A stretch of 64,000 bases of DNA from Hypoxylon rubiginosum (Eukaryota > Ascomycota > Sordariomycetes > Xylariales > Hypoxylaceae): the NCBI GenBank assembly GCA_902806565.1, contig CADCXA010000025.1, positions 1,550,001 to 1,614,000 of the forward strand, in the 5' to 3' direction. Both the position numbers and the translations under genes were made by a program. Under the pieces are notes generated by a model. It saw nothing but the letters and a program-made list of their open reading frames with translations, was not told the DNA's origin and did not search any database. Positions 11,519-22,968 of the stretch are shown in pieces. Positions within the stretch are counted from its first letter, which is position 1. Every line of letters begins with the position of its first letter.

Positions 11519-12348
11519 GCCAGCCACTATTTACCTATGGCAACCTCCGCAAGCTTGTTTTATTTGATACCCCGTTTCCTTAGCTTGCACGGTTGGTTGT
11601 CTAGGAGGTGAACGGTACTCAAAAGGCCACTTACAAGTTTTGTTAAGTAAGGTTTAGAGGATAAAGAAAAGGGGGAGATGATGACTGCAGTGCACAGCAC
11701 GGTCTCTTCTGCTGCTGCTACTGCTACTTATGGCTTGGCATGTTACAGTGCGTATGCTACGAATACGAATTATGTCCCAAGACGATAAGCCTCCGTTGTG
11801 ATGATACCGTCTTGATTATATCACGTATATACCCATGCGTAGCAAAAAGGAATATGCTCCTCCAAAAGAAGAGAACCCGTCGTATTTGTGTGCTTCGGAA
11901 AACATCAACGTGTGGAATTGAGAAGAACTAAGCTAACCTTGGGGGTACCTATGAACTTGGTTTACCTAGCTCCATTTATTTTTTTTGTTCCCCTCCTATC
12001 TCCACCGTAGAATAGATCATCGTGAGTTTAGGGGTCATTCCTGTTCTCTACTGCAGATGCGTTACCACCTCGAGTAGAGAGCAGAAAAGGGGGAATATTG
12101 CAGGAGAATCCATAACCTCAGGTATGTAAGGCGAACGGGGAGAAGGGGGGATCCAGAAAGGATTCCTTTCTGGGAATCTCCAGATGATCGGGGTGCGAAT
12201 AACCATTAACAGAAAGGGATATTAGCAGGGGTCAGGGGCGAAGTATGCCAGGTCGTGTTGGATATCGTGAAGGCGAGTAGCTTCATTGAAATCGTAAAAC
12301 GCATGCCTGACGAATACGGAGTCGTATTCAAGTCATGTAAGAAATAAA
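11519..12348. other. Convergent 3' region between BDP1 and RAD23
   Basis: About 830 bases with no supported gene; presumably both 3' UTRs plus spacer. A T-rich run lies near 11976-11988 and a purine-rich G/A tract near 12129-12150. Confidence 0.4.
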
Positions 12349-14015
12349 TCAGTTCTGAGGCGATTCATCGTCCTCGGGCTGATCGAACAAGAAGTTGGCG
12401 GCTAGCTCCTCGTTCTTGTCGCATGCGAAATACGCCTGGATCGCAGCATCTCTATCGAAGCCTAGTCGACATAACTAGAATTATATTAGTTCTGTGTGAC
12501 ACATGTAATGCTCGTATGGGAATTACGTACTCGCTCAATAGCATCGCGCTCCTCTTCCGTCACGGAGATCGTCTGTGCGCCAGGGGGCAAGGGTGCGTCG
12601 TCGTCGCCAGCCTCCCCCAACAGGTTCAAGAACTGCTCGGGGTGCTGGGAGATGAGCTGCGCAAGCTGGGGGTTACCGGCACCGAGCTGTTGCAAGATAG
12701 GCTCGAGCATCTGCGGTTGCTGTTGGACTACCTGTCGCAACTGTTGGAACTGGGCGTTGTTACGTAGCCAATCCAGGTTGCCAAGGGTCTGGCTAGCACC
12801 GGCACCGGCACCGGCGCCAACGGCGGCGGCTGCTGCTGCTGCTGCTGCTTGCGCACTGCCACCAGATGCGGCTCGGCTGCCTCCACGGCCTTGTTGCGCG
12901 GCGAGATCGAAGAGGTTAACACCTCCATCGCCTTCAGCCTCGGCAGGCTGGCCGGGTACAGCACCAGCCACGGGAGGTTGAGCTGGGGTTGCCTCTCGTT
13001 GGGGTTCGGGCTGACGAGCGCTCTCGGGGATGCCCTGTACGATAGTGTTAAGTAGAGAGTAGTTAGAGTAATATTTTTGCTGTACTCACATTCAACAGAT
13101 ACTCAACCGCGCGATCCGGGTTGTAGAAAGCGGCGCGTAGGGCTGCCTCGATTTGGGATCGCTCAAAACCCATAGCTTCCATATTAGCAATTACACCAGC
13201 GCGAGCATCACCCATTGCCATGGAGTTATCGCCGGCGACGGTCCCAGCAGGTGCAGGAGACGGGGTTGCAGGCGGAGCAGCTGCGGGAGCCGACGACTGG
13301 GTGGGCGCAGGCGGAGCAGCAGGAGTCGCGGCAGCCGATCGTGCAGGCGTCGCAGGAACGGCGCTGGAGGACGAGGCGGCCGAGGCAGCGGGAGCAGCAG
13401 GAGTGGGCTTGGGCTACGGAGCGTTAGAAGTCCGAAGGGCAAAAGCAACCCGTGTGTGACACATACCTTGCTCACCATGCAAACGATGTAGCCCTTCTCC
13501 TCGATCTTGTGGGTTGCCACTGAATCTTCATCCTTGAGGATCTTGCCTGTATACAAATTAATATCTAGGTATCCCGAGCATAGGGCCCGATCTGGGACAG
13601 GCAAGAGTGAGAAAGGCAGCGCATACCGGAATAGATCAGCTTCAAGAGCTTCGGATCCCATCCTTTCTCCTCGGCTACTCTAGTCTTCAGCGCAGAAATC
13701 TTTAACCCAGTTAGAATGAATAAATAAATATCACAATAGTTCGTCAAGCAGTTTGTGCGTGGAGGATCGTGGGCAGTCGGAGGTGCTAGAATGACGACAT
13801 ACCAAGTCGGTAGGTTCGACATCGAGAGTGAACTTCGCGTTGGAAAGTTCCTAGAGACAGGTTGAAAGCGTTAGCATTATCGATATAGATAACGGAGGGG
13901 GAGTAGCTAGGAGCTCAAGTCCGAGGTGGTTGAAGCGTCCTCGCACATTACCGCAGACTATATAGTATGCGATATGAGTTGTGCGATATGTGCATACCTT
14001 AAAAGTCACCTTCAT
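12349..14015 (-). CDS. rad23: UV excision repair / proteasome shuttle protein RAD23
   Basis: Seven exons: 13998-14015, 13803-13850, 13627-13699, 13467-13546, 13090-13413, 12531-13034, 12349-12474, giving 390 residues, the usual size for fungal Rad23. It delivers ubiquitinated substrates to the proteasome and stabilises the Rad4/XPC damage sensor. Order of domains: ubiquitin-like fold 1-75, Ala/Pro-rich linker, UBA1 about 135-181 ([19 protein letters not shown]), a poly-Ala/Gly linker, XPC/Rad4-binding domain about 252-310 ([16 protein letters not shown]), and UBA2 about 330-385 ([19 protein letters not shown]). Exon 1 is just 18 bp (six codons). All joins keep frame and restore the ubiquitin-like core ([20 protein letters not shown]). 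Intron sizes are 147, 103, 80, 53, 55 and 56 bp. It converges on BDP1. Confidence 0.94.
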
Positions 14016-15337
14016 GGCGGGCGGTTTCGAATAGCTGGAAGCTTGACGATTGCCGGCTGAAGTAGGAGAGAAGTAAAAGTTTTAGTAAGACGACGAGGAA
14101 ACGTTAGCTTGGTCGCGTAACTGTAATATGGATGTAGTTTCTGGTAGATGAAACACCCAAAGGCTTTAATGCTTCGTGCGTGGACCAGAAATAAGGATTT
14201 TGGGTTGCTGGTGGAAAGCGACGGGAGTACGAAGTAGAAAGTCTGGTCATTTGGATTTCAGGTAGCAGTTATGATGTGTCGCAGGGCGGGCAGCAGACAG
14301 CGGGCAGCGGGCAACGGGCAGTGGCGGCGGCGGCTAGCGCTGCTTTTATTTTGCTTACCACACCTTAGGTTAGGAACCTTGGAATTGTACCACAGAAATT
14401 TACCTGAGGCAATGTTTCTGCGCTGTCTTTCCGGTACCTGGAGCAAGTACGTACTCCATTAAGTCTGGGAGTTTACCTAACAAAAATGCGGGGTCCGCTA
14501 GTGGGGTTTTTATCGGATATTGACAGCTACATTTTAAAAGAGTTCGAACCTCTCCGAAGTTCCTTAATCTTGTCTTGCCGAATGCTAGTTGAAGGTACCT
14601 AAAGTGGTAGCACATTCGATCCATTCGTTACTTATTCCGTTGCTTCATTCCGCACCGTCTCTATAAGGCAGTCAGTCTTCCAGGTATTCATTCATTCAAG
14701 CCAAGACATATGTCCTGATCGAATATCCGAATAGCAATGCCACCCAATGAACCCCTTAACAAGTCATAACACATATAGGACAACGCCGTTCCTATCATTT
14801 CCAACTCACTGGTTCAGTCTTTGTGTCTTTTCTATATAGTACTTGTCACTTTGTAGTTTAGTCAAGGATGTATGTGTGAGTGTGAGTATATCACGGAATC
14901 TTGGAGGATGTTCACGTACCAATACTCCAGAGGCCCAAGCTATGTCTAGCCACTCGGCTCCCCCACGTCAGCCTCATCTAGAATCACTTCATTCACTAAT
15001 GGGAAGCAAGCCCTCAACTTTTACTAATTTGATTCATATCAATCCAAGTAACTATCTCCTACATCCCTCATATCCACAGGGAGAGAATGACAAGACCCCC
15101 TTTTTCCGGGATTCTGAGTGTAGTTCAACGCCGCGCTAAATAACAATGGTATCTTCCAAGAACCCCTAAACCAGTCCGCTTCCAAAGACCTCAAAGACAC
15201 AGCAGCCCTGTCCGCCGTATCCAAGAAAATTAATCGCGTATCATGTTCATCATCATTCGTGCCGCCTCATCAGGAGGCGCGCCCCAGACCTCATCTATAG
15301 ACTCCTATTCCCACAACCGTTTAGGTCGGATAATCGG
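14016..15337. other. Intergenic region between RAD23 and the four-helix membrane protein gene
   Basis: About 1.3 kb: the RAD23 promoter on the left and the 3' side of the membrane-protein gene on the right. GCGGGCAGC/GGCAGCGGG-type short repeats occur at 14283-14330. No supported gene. Confidence 0.4.
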
Positions 15338-16693
15338 TCAGGTCAGGCTCGTTTTTGATCCGCTGTTCAGAATCCAGTCGGGAATCGGAGGAGTCATCTT
15401 CCTCTCTCCGGCTAGCTCCTCCGCTCGAAGACGATCCGTGCTGGGGCTAGGAGACTTCCGGAAACTATCGTAGCTTCCTTGTCGACTTAGACTGCCTGGC
15501 CCGGTGGGAAGACTGCCACTCCGCATTCGAGTGAGAGATTTCTCCGAGATTGTCTGGCCCGCGTTCGGCGCGGCGATGACTATTGTTCCTGGTGTAGCCG
15601 CCGGTGGAGCCGGAGAGTCGGATCGGAATAGGGGGTGGATGTGTAGCTCACCTGACGTCGACTGCGGCGTCAAGCTGCGTTCGTGGTGGGGTCTAGGGAG
15701 GGGACTATAACTTCGACTTCGGCGACTGCGTTTGGGGGGCTCAAGATCCAGAGGACAACCAGGACTCGGGCTCCTACTTGTTGTCGGGCTCGCCGGGATA
15801 GTCTCCAAAAAGCGGCTACGAATAGGCGGGCTTGTATCCACGACTATCTGCCGGTTTTGAGGGTCAACTGATGACGTATCCCAAGAATCGAAGCCATCCT
15901 CCGTCACACTCGACCGTTCTCGATAACCATTCGAGTCAATCGAGGCGGGGCGACGTCCAGTCCTCGAGCCATTGGACAGTAGCCCAGTCTTAGATGTCGA
16001 AGGGCGCACAGCTTGAGAAAGAGAAGTGCGAATGGAGCTCATAGTCTCAGCCATGGAACGACCGCTACTTGAGCCGGGTGGTGTTGGATAGTCCGCCAGT
16101 GCTCGTTCCTTAGTCTTCGTTTGGTTCAAGCTGGTTTGGGTCGTAGCAGGTGCTGTTCGCGTGTAAGGAATAGATTTGACATGTATCGGCGACGAGCGGG
16201 GACCATCTTCGTTGGTATGGAGAGACAGTGCCTGTTCCGAGTCGGGCATTCGATGAACAACAAAGTAGACAACGATGAAGACAAGTTGTCCCACGAAAGC
16301 ACAGACGAGCGCAATAGCGGATCCGATCAGAAAGTTGGCGGATGGGATCTGGAGGAGGGTTTCCGGTAGCTCCTGAGTTTTTCCCATTACGACTAGCATC
16401 ACAACGGATGCAACAGACGCCAGTATGCTCGCAACGAGACCCAATGCGAACCAGACACCATTAGGCTTCCTCCTGCCAAAATCCGCAACCCGTCCGAAGC
16501 AATTCGCAAGGAGTATGATTAGCATAATAAGTACCACCACTTGGCACGCTGACGCAACGACTGCCGCAATTCTGACAGGAGCAGTCAGCGTCCAGAGTCC
16601 CTGTGCTATGATGACTTCGAGAGCCAACGTTGCCGCCGTCGCTAGCAAGGCGACAGTGCCTAGCGCGGCGCAGAGAACGCGTAACCTTGCCAT
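15338..16693 (-). CDS. Four-transmembrane-helix protein with long disordered tail, function unknown
   Basis: Single-exon gene of 451 residues from the ATG at 16693 (MARLRVLCAALG). The reading frame stays open upstream to about 16819 but has no better ATG there. Four hydrophobic segments lie within the first 175 residues: about 4-27, 36-62, 75-100 and 115-143. The second to fourth carry LIMLIILLANCF, LVASILASVASVVMLV and AIALVCAFVGQLVFIVVYFVV. The remaining 270 or so residues are Ser/Pro/Arg-rich and predicted disordered, with many SP and TP sites that look like kinase targets. I do not recognise the family. The topology resembles small fungal plasma-membrane or vacuolar tetraspan proteins, but no tetraspanin CCG motif is seen. 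Confidence in the gene is good; its role is unknown. Confidence 0.75.
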   Translation of the reverse strand: MARLRVLCAALGTVALLATAATLALEVIIAQGLWTLTAPVRIAAVVASACQVVVLIMLIILLANCFGRVADFGRRKPNGVWFALGLVASILASVASVVMLVVMGKTQELPETLLQIPSANFLIGSAIALVCAFVGQLVFIVVYFVVHRMPDSEQALSLHTNEDGPRSSPIHVKSIPYTRTAPATTQTSLNQTKTKERALADYPTPPGSSSGRSMAETMSSIRTSLSQAVRPSTSKTGLLSNGSRTGRRPASIDSNGYRERSSVTEDGFDSWDTSSVDPQNRQIVVDTSPPIRSRFLETIPASPTTSRSPSPGCPLDLEPPKRSRRSRSYSPLPRPHHERSLTPQSTSGELHIHPLFRSDSPAPPAATPGTIVIAAPNAGQTISEKSLTRMRSGSLPTGPGSLSRQGSYDSFRKSPSPSTDRLRAEELAGERKMTPPIPDWILNSGSKTSLT

Positions 16694-19600
16694 ATCGAAG
16701 CAAGGTTTATTAATAAGATTACAGAAGATTGGCAATGGCGAAACCAATCCTGTCGCGGCAGTATAGCCGAACGACAGCTGGGCTGCTTGCGGTGAATTAG
16801 AGTGTGCTTCTAGAAGCACTAAAGTTCGGTGTGTCGGTTAGGGGTAGCAATGCCCACTACCGTCCAGAGACAGTCCAACGGTATCCAAAACCTGTCGTGT
16901 ACGACCGCCTCTTGTGTCGAGCGAAGATATTACAGTCGAGAGTATTATAGATGGTGGCCTGGATTAGAATTGCCTCTTAGTGATGAGGCTGGCGGCACCC
17001 GGAGTAAAGAGGGTACGCGATGAGTCGGCCCCCACGATAGATGCTAAAGCGAAGGCAAAGGGGACGGGCCGCCGCGGTGAGTATAATGAGAAGTTTCCAA
17101 GACAAAGAAATTGGCGGTCTGAGCAGTCGATAGCCGCGTCCGCGCGATGTTGGTATATGCTAGATAAAGCCGACCAACCGGATTATACATGAGGTGAGGT
17201 GATATGTTCCGGGAGAGTGCAGAATCTCTCCTTTGAATACAGGTCTATTTGCCGGGCTAGTTAAAGCAAAGCAGGACCAAAGAGTCTAGAGCGAGCAAAC
17301 GAATGACGGGCTGTGAGCCGTGATGTGAGTTGTATAAGCGAGAGAGAAAAAAAAAGGAAATGAACGGAGATTCGCCGGTCAGGTGTGGGCCGCTAATACC
17401 GGTCACCTAGTTCCAAGATATCTGACAAGGAGAGAAAAAAACGAGAGCAGGAAACAGAACAGTAGTATGTTCCCCAAGTACGAGAGGGAAGATAGGTTCA
17501 GATAGAAAAATGGAGGGTCGAGGAAATGGGCCGGAGGTGAGGTCGCCTGTTTGCTTCAGTTTTCGGCAGGCCACTCAGGATAAAAGTAGAAGAACGGATG
17601 GACGCGTCCTGAGGATTTCGTCGCGTGTATTGGTGTGTATTGGTGTGGTCGTAGGTAGTATTGACTAGACGCACACACAACATACACACCTGGGCAATAG
17701 ACACGAACCCTTGTCTTCCCGTCCTTCTGGGATCTTTTTTCTCTCTCGCAGTTCTATTTTGCAGGGGTATGCAGGTACGGCAGCGTATCATCAACGCGAT
17801 GTACCCGGGAGTGACCCCGTCTTTGCCCCTCCTTTTCAATCTTTTTCAGTGGCTGATGTCGTCCGGCGATAGGAATTGGCCGTTGGACGAGAGAGTGGAT
17901 AGGATGATAGGATTGGGTGAGGCTTGCCTAGCAAAAAGCCTGGCTTTGCTTCGTTTGAGCTGGGACTGGCTGGACTGGCTGGATCACCCAATATGATATG
18001 CAGCTTATATGCAGCTTCTATGCAGCTTCTTGATGCGTGCAGTGCGTGCAGTGCGTGCCCCCGGCGTGGATCGATCTCTCCCTGTTCCCTGCTCTGTGTT
18101 GCCCCAATCGCAACCTCTTTTTCAGTTTGTTCTTTTTTTTTCTTCTCCCTACCACCGTTTGGTCTTCAAGCCGCAATTCCCCCTCGAATTTTATCCCTTT
18201 TTGTTCTTTTTCCCCAACGCTCGTCCCAGGTTGAAACTGGGTTACCGCTATGACAGGTCCAACTGAAACCTCTTCTGCCCTGTCTGGTAGCAAGGTCTTG
18301 GGTTGAGTGATCCGGTGGGATTGCTGAATTAGGTGACCAGAGCGAAATGTACAAGTATGCAAAGCACTTGATACAACTTGGCTCGTGAAAATCGCCGGTG
18401 ATAAGGGGAAAAAAGAGCGCAGTTACACTATTTTCAGAAACGAACGAATGAATATTGCTCAGCCTGCTCGCTCAATGCCGGAAGGACTGTAAGAATTGGA
18501 AGCGAAGGAAGATGAAGAAGTAAGCTTTGTCAGACGTTTCTACCAGACGTCAACAATTAAGGAGGTGAGAAGTTTGATCAAACGACGAATCGAGCAAAAA
18601 AAAATTATTCCGTCGTCGTCTTATTATTATTATCGTTCACACTTCAATATTCGACCAGGACAGGATCTTTGACTTTCTAATTTGACTAGGAAAGACTCCG
18701 GCAGCATGGGGGTTTGATGGCATAGGTCCGTGAGAAATCCACTCGTTGGCGTGGCCTTGCGGAGCTCTCATCTAAATGGCCTTGAGCCTCCTAGGTTAGG
18801 GCAAGATGGTTTTCTCAAGACTTCGTACTCCGCCTCCTTGCGCATCTAGTGGCATAACGGTCATGGTAATTTGCTGTGTTGTCCATGCCAGGGCAATCGA
18901 TGTTTGCTGCAGAGTCGTTGACTCACTAGTCTCATACCAAAGCCCTCACTCTTGACTTCATACTCATTCCAGTGGACTTGTTACGTATTAGCACGGGACG
19001 AGATCGAACGAACCGGTGTCATTATCACCTCCAGGGCCAGAGAATATGACGCCCAGCCTATCCCTAAGCTCTTACACAAATAATAACAATAATATGATTA
19101 TCAATCGACCAATCCACCCTGGCAAGAAAAATTTTTCCCTGTATGGCTGTGTCACAACGTCCAGATTAGCAAGTTCTAATTTTCTCCCGTTCCATTATTT
19201 TCTATAATAACGACGATATGGTATCTAGAAACGCACAAGAGGAGCCCATTTATATCATGCACCCACCTCCGATTGAAGATGAGGACTGAGAACTCAACTG
19301 ACACCGCAGCACCGCCAAATCATGAAGACGACGGTGTCAGTTTATTAATAAACAGCACATATACCCCAGGTACGTATGTCAAACTGGACCCAAGAGTCCT
19401 GACGATCACCACTATTGTCTCAGTCCGGGGAGACACCATAATAACCTCCGATGCGAGACATTCTGCCAATCGGCTTCTAGATCATTGCCCTTCGAAGCTC
19501 CGGCTGGCAGGGTCAGCCTAGCTTAGCCTGTTCGGATATCTCACCGCTAAAAGTCTAGCCTGAGAAAGCATCTCAACACTTCATTAACTACCTCGAGAAG

Positions 19601-21778
19601 GCGTCGTCTACCTGTTAATCAGACCTTGTTCTAGTCTCTGCTTACAGTACCAGTCGTCTACTAATCTTGAACAGCCATCAGAAGAGGAACAGATGTATCG
19701 AGGCCCAACATAAAGCCACCCTATAGCTCGGTGTTGAAACTCAAGGATCATCCGTGGGACAGGCGGCACCATCCAGTTCGTCGTCTCATCAGTCTGTCAG
19801 CAAGGCGTCCTTCTCGGAATCCTAAGCTGGCACGGCATATGATGTTGCTCTACCTGCCCACGGCGCCGAAATATCTAGCAAGTATCAAGACACGCACGAG
19901 CTCGCGCATATCCATATAGTCTAGTCGTCTCTCAAGCTGTCGGAAGATGTCCGCTGACAGGTCACGACCTGAGTTACTGTGTTGTTCATCGGCTCGGTTT
20001 GCCCGCCCGAGTTCTTACATTCTTACACACAAAGGAGCAGATCTGTGCATGTCGATCCAGTTGTCAACGAGTAACACATGACGACACTGTGCAACTCAAG
20101 CCGTCTTTGCCATCAAGGAAGACCCCCTGAAGCTCGAAGGTTCGTTCCGGATCGAACACAGGAGCTGAGGGGCAGAGCCGCAAGACGGGTCCACATCTGG
20201 ATATTACCATGAGCGCCTGATCGTGTGCCGCAGAATCTAGAAGGTATCACAGAATTTTGATGTAGGTTTTTTTGCCGGCTATAGCGAGATAGCACCGAGA
20301 AAGTCGTGGGTGGCTTTCTTACAGCCGCTCCGACAATAACAACAAAGACTCATAGGGTCAGTTGCTAGATGGCTAAGACAACTTGTTGAGAGATATTTCC
20401 CTAGCTGCTACTAAAAGTCACCACTTAGACAACTCCCGATTACTCCGCCGTTTTCTACTGGAGGTTCTCACGATTTTAGTGTCGAGTCTTCATGCAGAGT
20501 TCTACGTCACTGTCTAGTTGGTGGTGATTTTCATAGTTGAACACGAGCTCAGGTCTAAAAGCCACGTTAGCTGGCAGATCCACAGCAATTTCGCTTTTCC
20601 CATCTTCTCCGCAACGCTAGGGGACTTGGAAGGCTAGATGGCGATATTTCCGCCGATGGCGATATGTCGCGTGCGTTAGCGGCTTTCCGTACTGGAAGGT
20701 CCCGCGGTAATGCTAATTGGTGATGCCATCACAACCCTACTAAATATGTAGAGACGCCAGGCTCATATAAGATCATACTAAAACGCAGACATGAATACCG
20801 ACAGATTCTCATGACCGAAACCCGTAATAATTAATGCGACTGATTAATCAATTTCGACTTAAGCTAGGGCAGCGAAATAACAAATCGATACCGACACACC
20901 GTAACCCCCCTTTTTCTAACCTCCCACCTCCCTCCCTTTTTTCACCTGCCGAATCCAAAATTAGGCCCCGGCGCCACGGCTCGCTCTACGCGGCCACGTT
21001 TCTCCATCGTTTTGTCAAATTTCCGAAGAGGTCCTCCCGAGCTGACCGGCCAGAGTGGCTAGGGCTGCAAGGTTTCTTCGTTCGAGCCTCCCCCAATCCT
21101 CCCCAAGCGGCATGTCGAAAGTAGTTCGCGCCCCTGATTGGTTGGCGAACCCACGTTCCTTAAACCAGCTAGGACTTGGGAAAAGGCAGATCCCGCCGCC
21201 CGCCGTGACGCTGTGCGACTCGAGAGAAATAAATAAATGTGATAGATCTGAAAACCCACGAATAGTTCCTTGCAGGAAGGATTCCTCATCTGCTTGGGAT
21301 TTTGTTCCGTGCTTACCTAGGTACCTAGGCATGTACAAGAGGTACAAAAAGTAAACAGATGTATCTTTGGGTGTCATTCGTTCGTTAACTGTTACGTGTA
21401 GGCTGCCACATTTGTTGAACAAAAAGGAATCCTGTACCACCAGCCCAGGCTCCAGCTGATAATAGACTTCGCTGCGCGGGCAACTGTAGCCGCACAATTT
21501 TCATGCGCCAGCATCGTCGCGTCGGAAAGCTGAAGCCTGTGTTATGTTGCACCTGTTGGTACCTAGGTGTGGTATCATTGCAGTAACATAGACAGAAATA
21601 TGTGCGAACTGCGCCTTGAATCAGTCTGGAGGACAATCCATCACCACAACTACCTGATATTTTGTCGTCGAAAGGACATGTCTAAACTTTACGACCTTTA
21701 ATCCATTATGTCTTTACTAGCAACGCTTACTGCCTGTTTCCTTTACTAAAAACTTGGGTATCCTTTATATAACTGCAG
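16694..21778. other. Gene-poor region of about 5 kb
   Basis: No gene could be supported. The first 1.5 kb is probably promoter and leader of the membrane-protein gene, with purine/pyrimidine runs (17340-17360, 18125-18160). Short direct repeats lie at 17994-18060. From about 18.3 to 21.7 kb there are only scattered ORFs under 165 codons, with no recognisable motif and no consistent splice signals. TACCTAGGTA-type palindromes occur at 21312-21329 and 21556-21570. Degenerate gene or element remnants are possible but not demonstrable by eye. Confidence 0.45.
17994..18060. repeat. Short tandem repeats ATGCAGCTT and GCGTGCAGT
   Basis: Three copies of a TATGCAGCTT-like unit are followed directly by about three copies of GCGTGCAGT. 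Seen directly in the sequence. It lies in a non-coding region upstream of the membrane-protein gene. Confidence 0.75.
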
Positions 21779-22968
21779 TCAGTCCAGTTTACGCTCGAGC
21801 TCGTCGATTCGGACCAGGGCGGCAAGCATCAGTTCTCGAAGGTCTCTGAGCGTCGCTTTGGATGTGTCGCCCGACGTGCGCTGCCGCCGCGTCAAAGTTT
21901 GTACGCCGCCGTCACGTACTGACGGCGGCTTTCTAGATTGTTTACGGGTCGAAGGCGGGAGAGGAGCCGCCAGGGGTATTGCAGTTGGTCGAACTCGTGT
22001 TTTGGCGTCTGATATAACGACGAGTCAGAAATTGCCTACCCATTCAACATCGAAGGGGTGTCATATACGTACCAGGTCGATGAGAACATCTGCTACCGCT
22101 GTGGTTGAGATGGCATCCGACACAGGCGCCCGTGAGGTAGCCGGGCAGGACAATACAAAAGGTAAATACGCTCTTATTTGCCTTGCAGTTTTCGCACCAG
22201 GCCTCTGGAGGCAAGACGACGCCGCACATTGCCGCGTAGGCAGCTGGCGATTGTCAAAGACGACGATCACACCCCTGGAGAAACCAGCGGGATCTTACCT
22301 TCGTGGTTGGGCCCTGTTCCACCGAGCACGATCTCTCGGTAGTGGCAGACGGTATTCTTCCAGTAGGTGTTGACCGAGATAACCCACTTGATCTTGACCT
22401 ATCGTCGCCGCCGTTAGCCAGCTTCTCTAGAGACAGAGAATGAAGGTAGTAGGGTTTCGTGTAACTGGTACTGGCCATACATTTGGGTCGGCAATCATGG
22501 CAGCAACAGCGTTGCTTTGCCGCATCCTCCTAATTCTAGCCAACACCCAGATGCTATATTCCCGTAAGTCCCCGGACAAGTCCAGGTTCGGTTTCTCGAT
22601 GTCTAAGCCGTTACACCGGTAGTCTTCGGGGGGATCAAATGGTGCCGGGAAATAATCCTTTCCTGTCGGGTCTTGGTCTACGGTCTTCACCCACTCCCAG
22701 TTAAGACCTGGGTTGTTGCTAAGAGGACTGGGAGGGTTCGATCTAGGGATGCCGCGTCTCGACCTAGTTTTCTTCTACATACCCCAGAGTTAATATCATT
22801 CTGTTGTTATTCTTTTGGTTTGGGACACACCTTTGGGGGTTCATGATCTTTTGCATTTGTAGTTATTACCTCCATAGGTTTCGTAATCGTAGGCTCATCG
22901 TCTTCAATTCTGAGGTTATCCTCTCTCTCCTCTTGCTTCCTCGACCGAGCGTTCTTCAGTCTAGGCAT
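21779..22968 (-). CDS. Five-exon gene with cysteine-rich DUF3716-like motif, function unknown
   Basis: Assembled by hand from five exons: 22831-22968, 22481-22774, 22299-22398, 22073-22243, 21779-22008, giving 310 residues. The introns (56, 82, 55, 64 bp) have donors GTGTGT, GTATGG, GTAAGA and GTACGT, AG acceptors, and TTAAC/CTAAC branch sites in the first two. Every join keeps frame, and each intron contains stops if read through. The N-terminus is charged. Exon 2 is conserved-looking (LREYSIWVLARIRRM). Residues 184-230 carry seven cysteines: C184, C194-x2-C197, C207, C218-x2-C221, C230. The block around LPGYLTGACVGCHLNHSGSRC resembles the DUF3716 zinc-ribbon-like motif of filamentous fungi. 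The basic linker (QSRKPPS, TRRQRT) ends in a short amphipathic helix. Such proteins are often near DNA-binding or mobile-element contexts, but no function is established. The family call is tentative; the gene model is fairly solid. Confidence 0.68.

Noticed and set aside
16694..16819. Upstream extension of the four-helix protein
   Set aside because: The frame is open but begins with a non-ATG codon; the ATG at 16693 directly precedes the first membrane helix.
19273..20295. Scattered 60-80 codon ORFs considered as a decayed gene or transposon
   Set aside because: No shared family signal, inverted repeats or target-site duplication could be seen by eye.
21015..21497. 160-codon minus-strand ORF, first considered as an extra gene next to the cysteine-motif gene
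   Set aside because: Starts from TTG, contains no recognisable domain, and overlaps + strand ORFs of similar quality.
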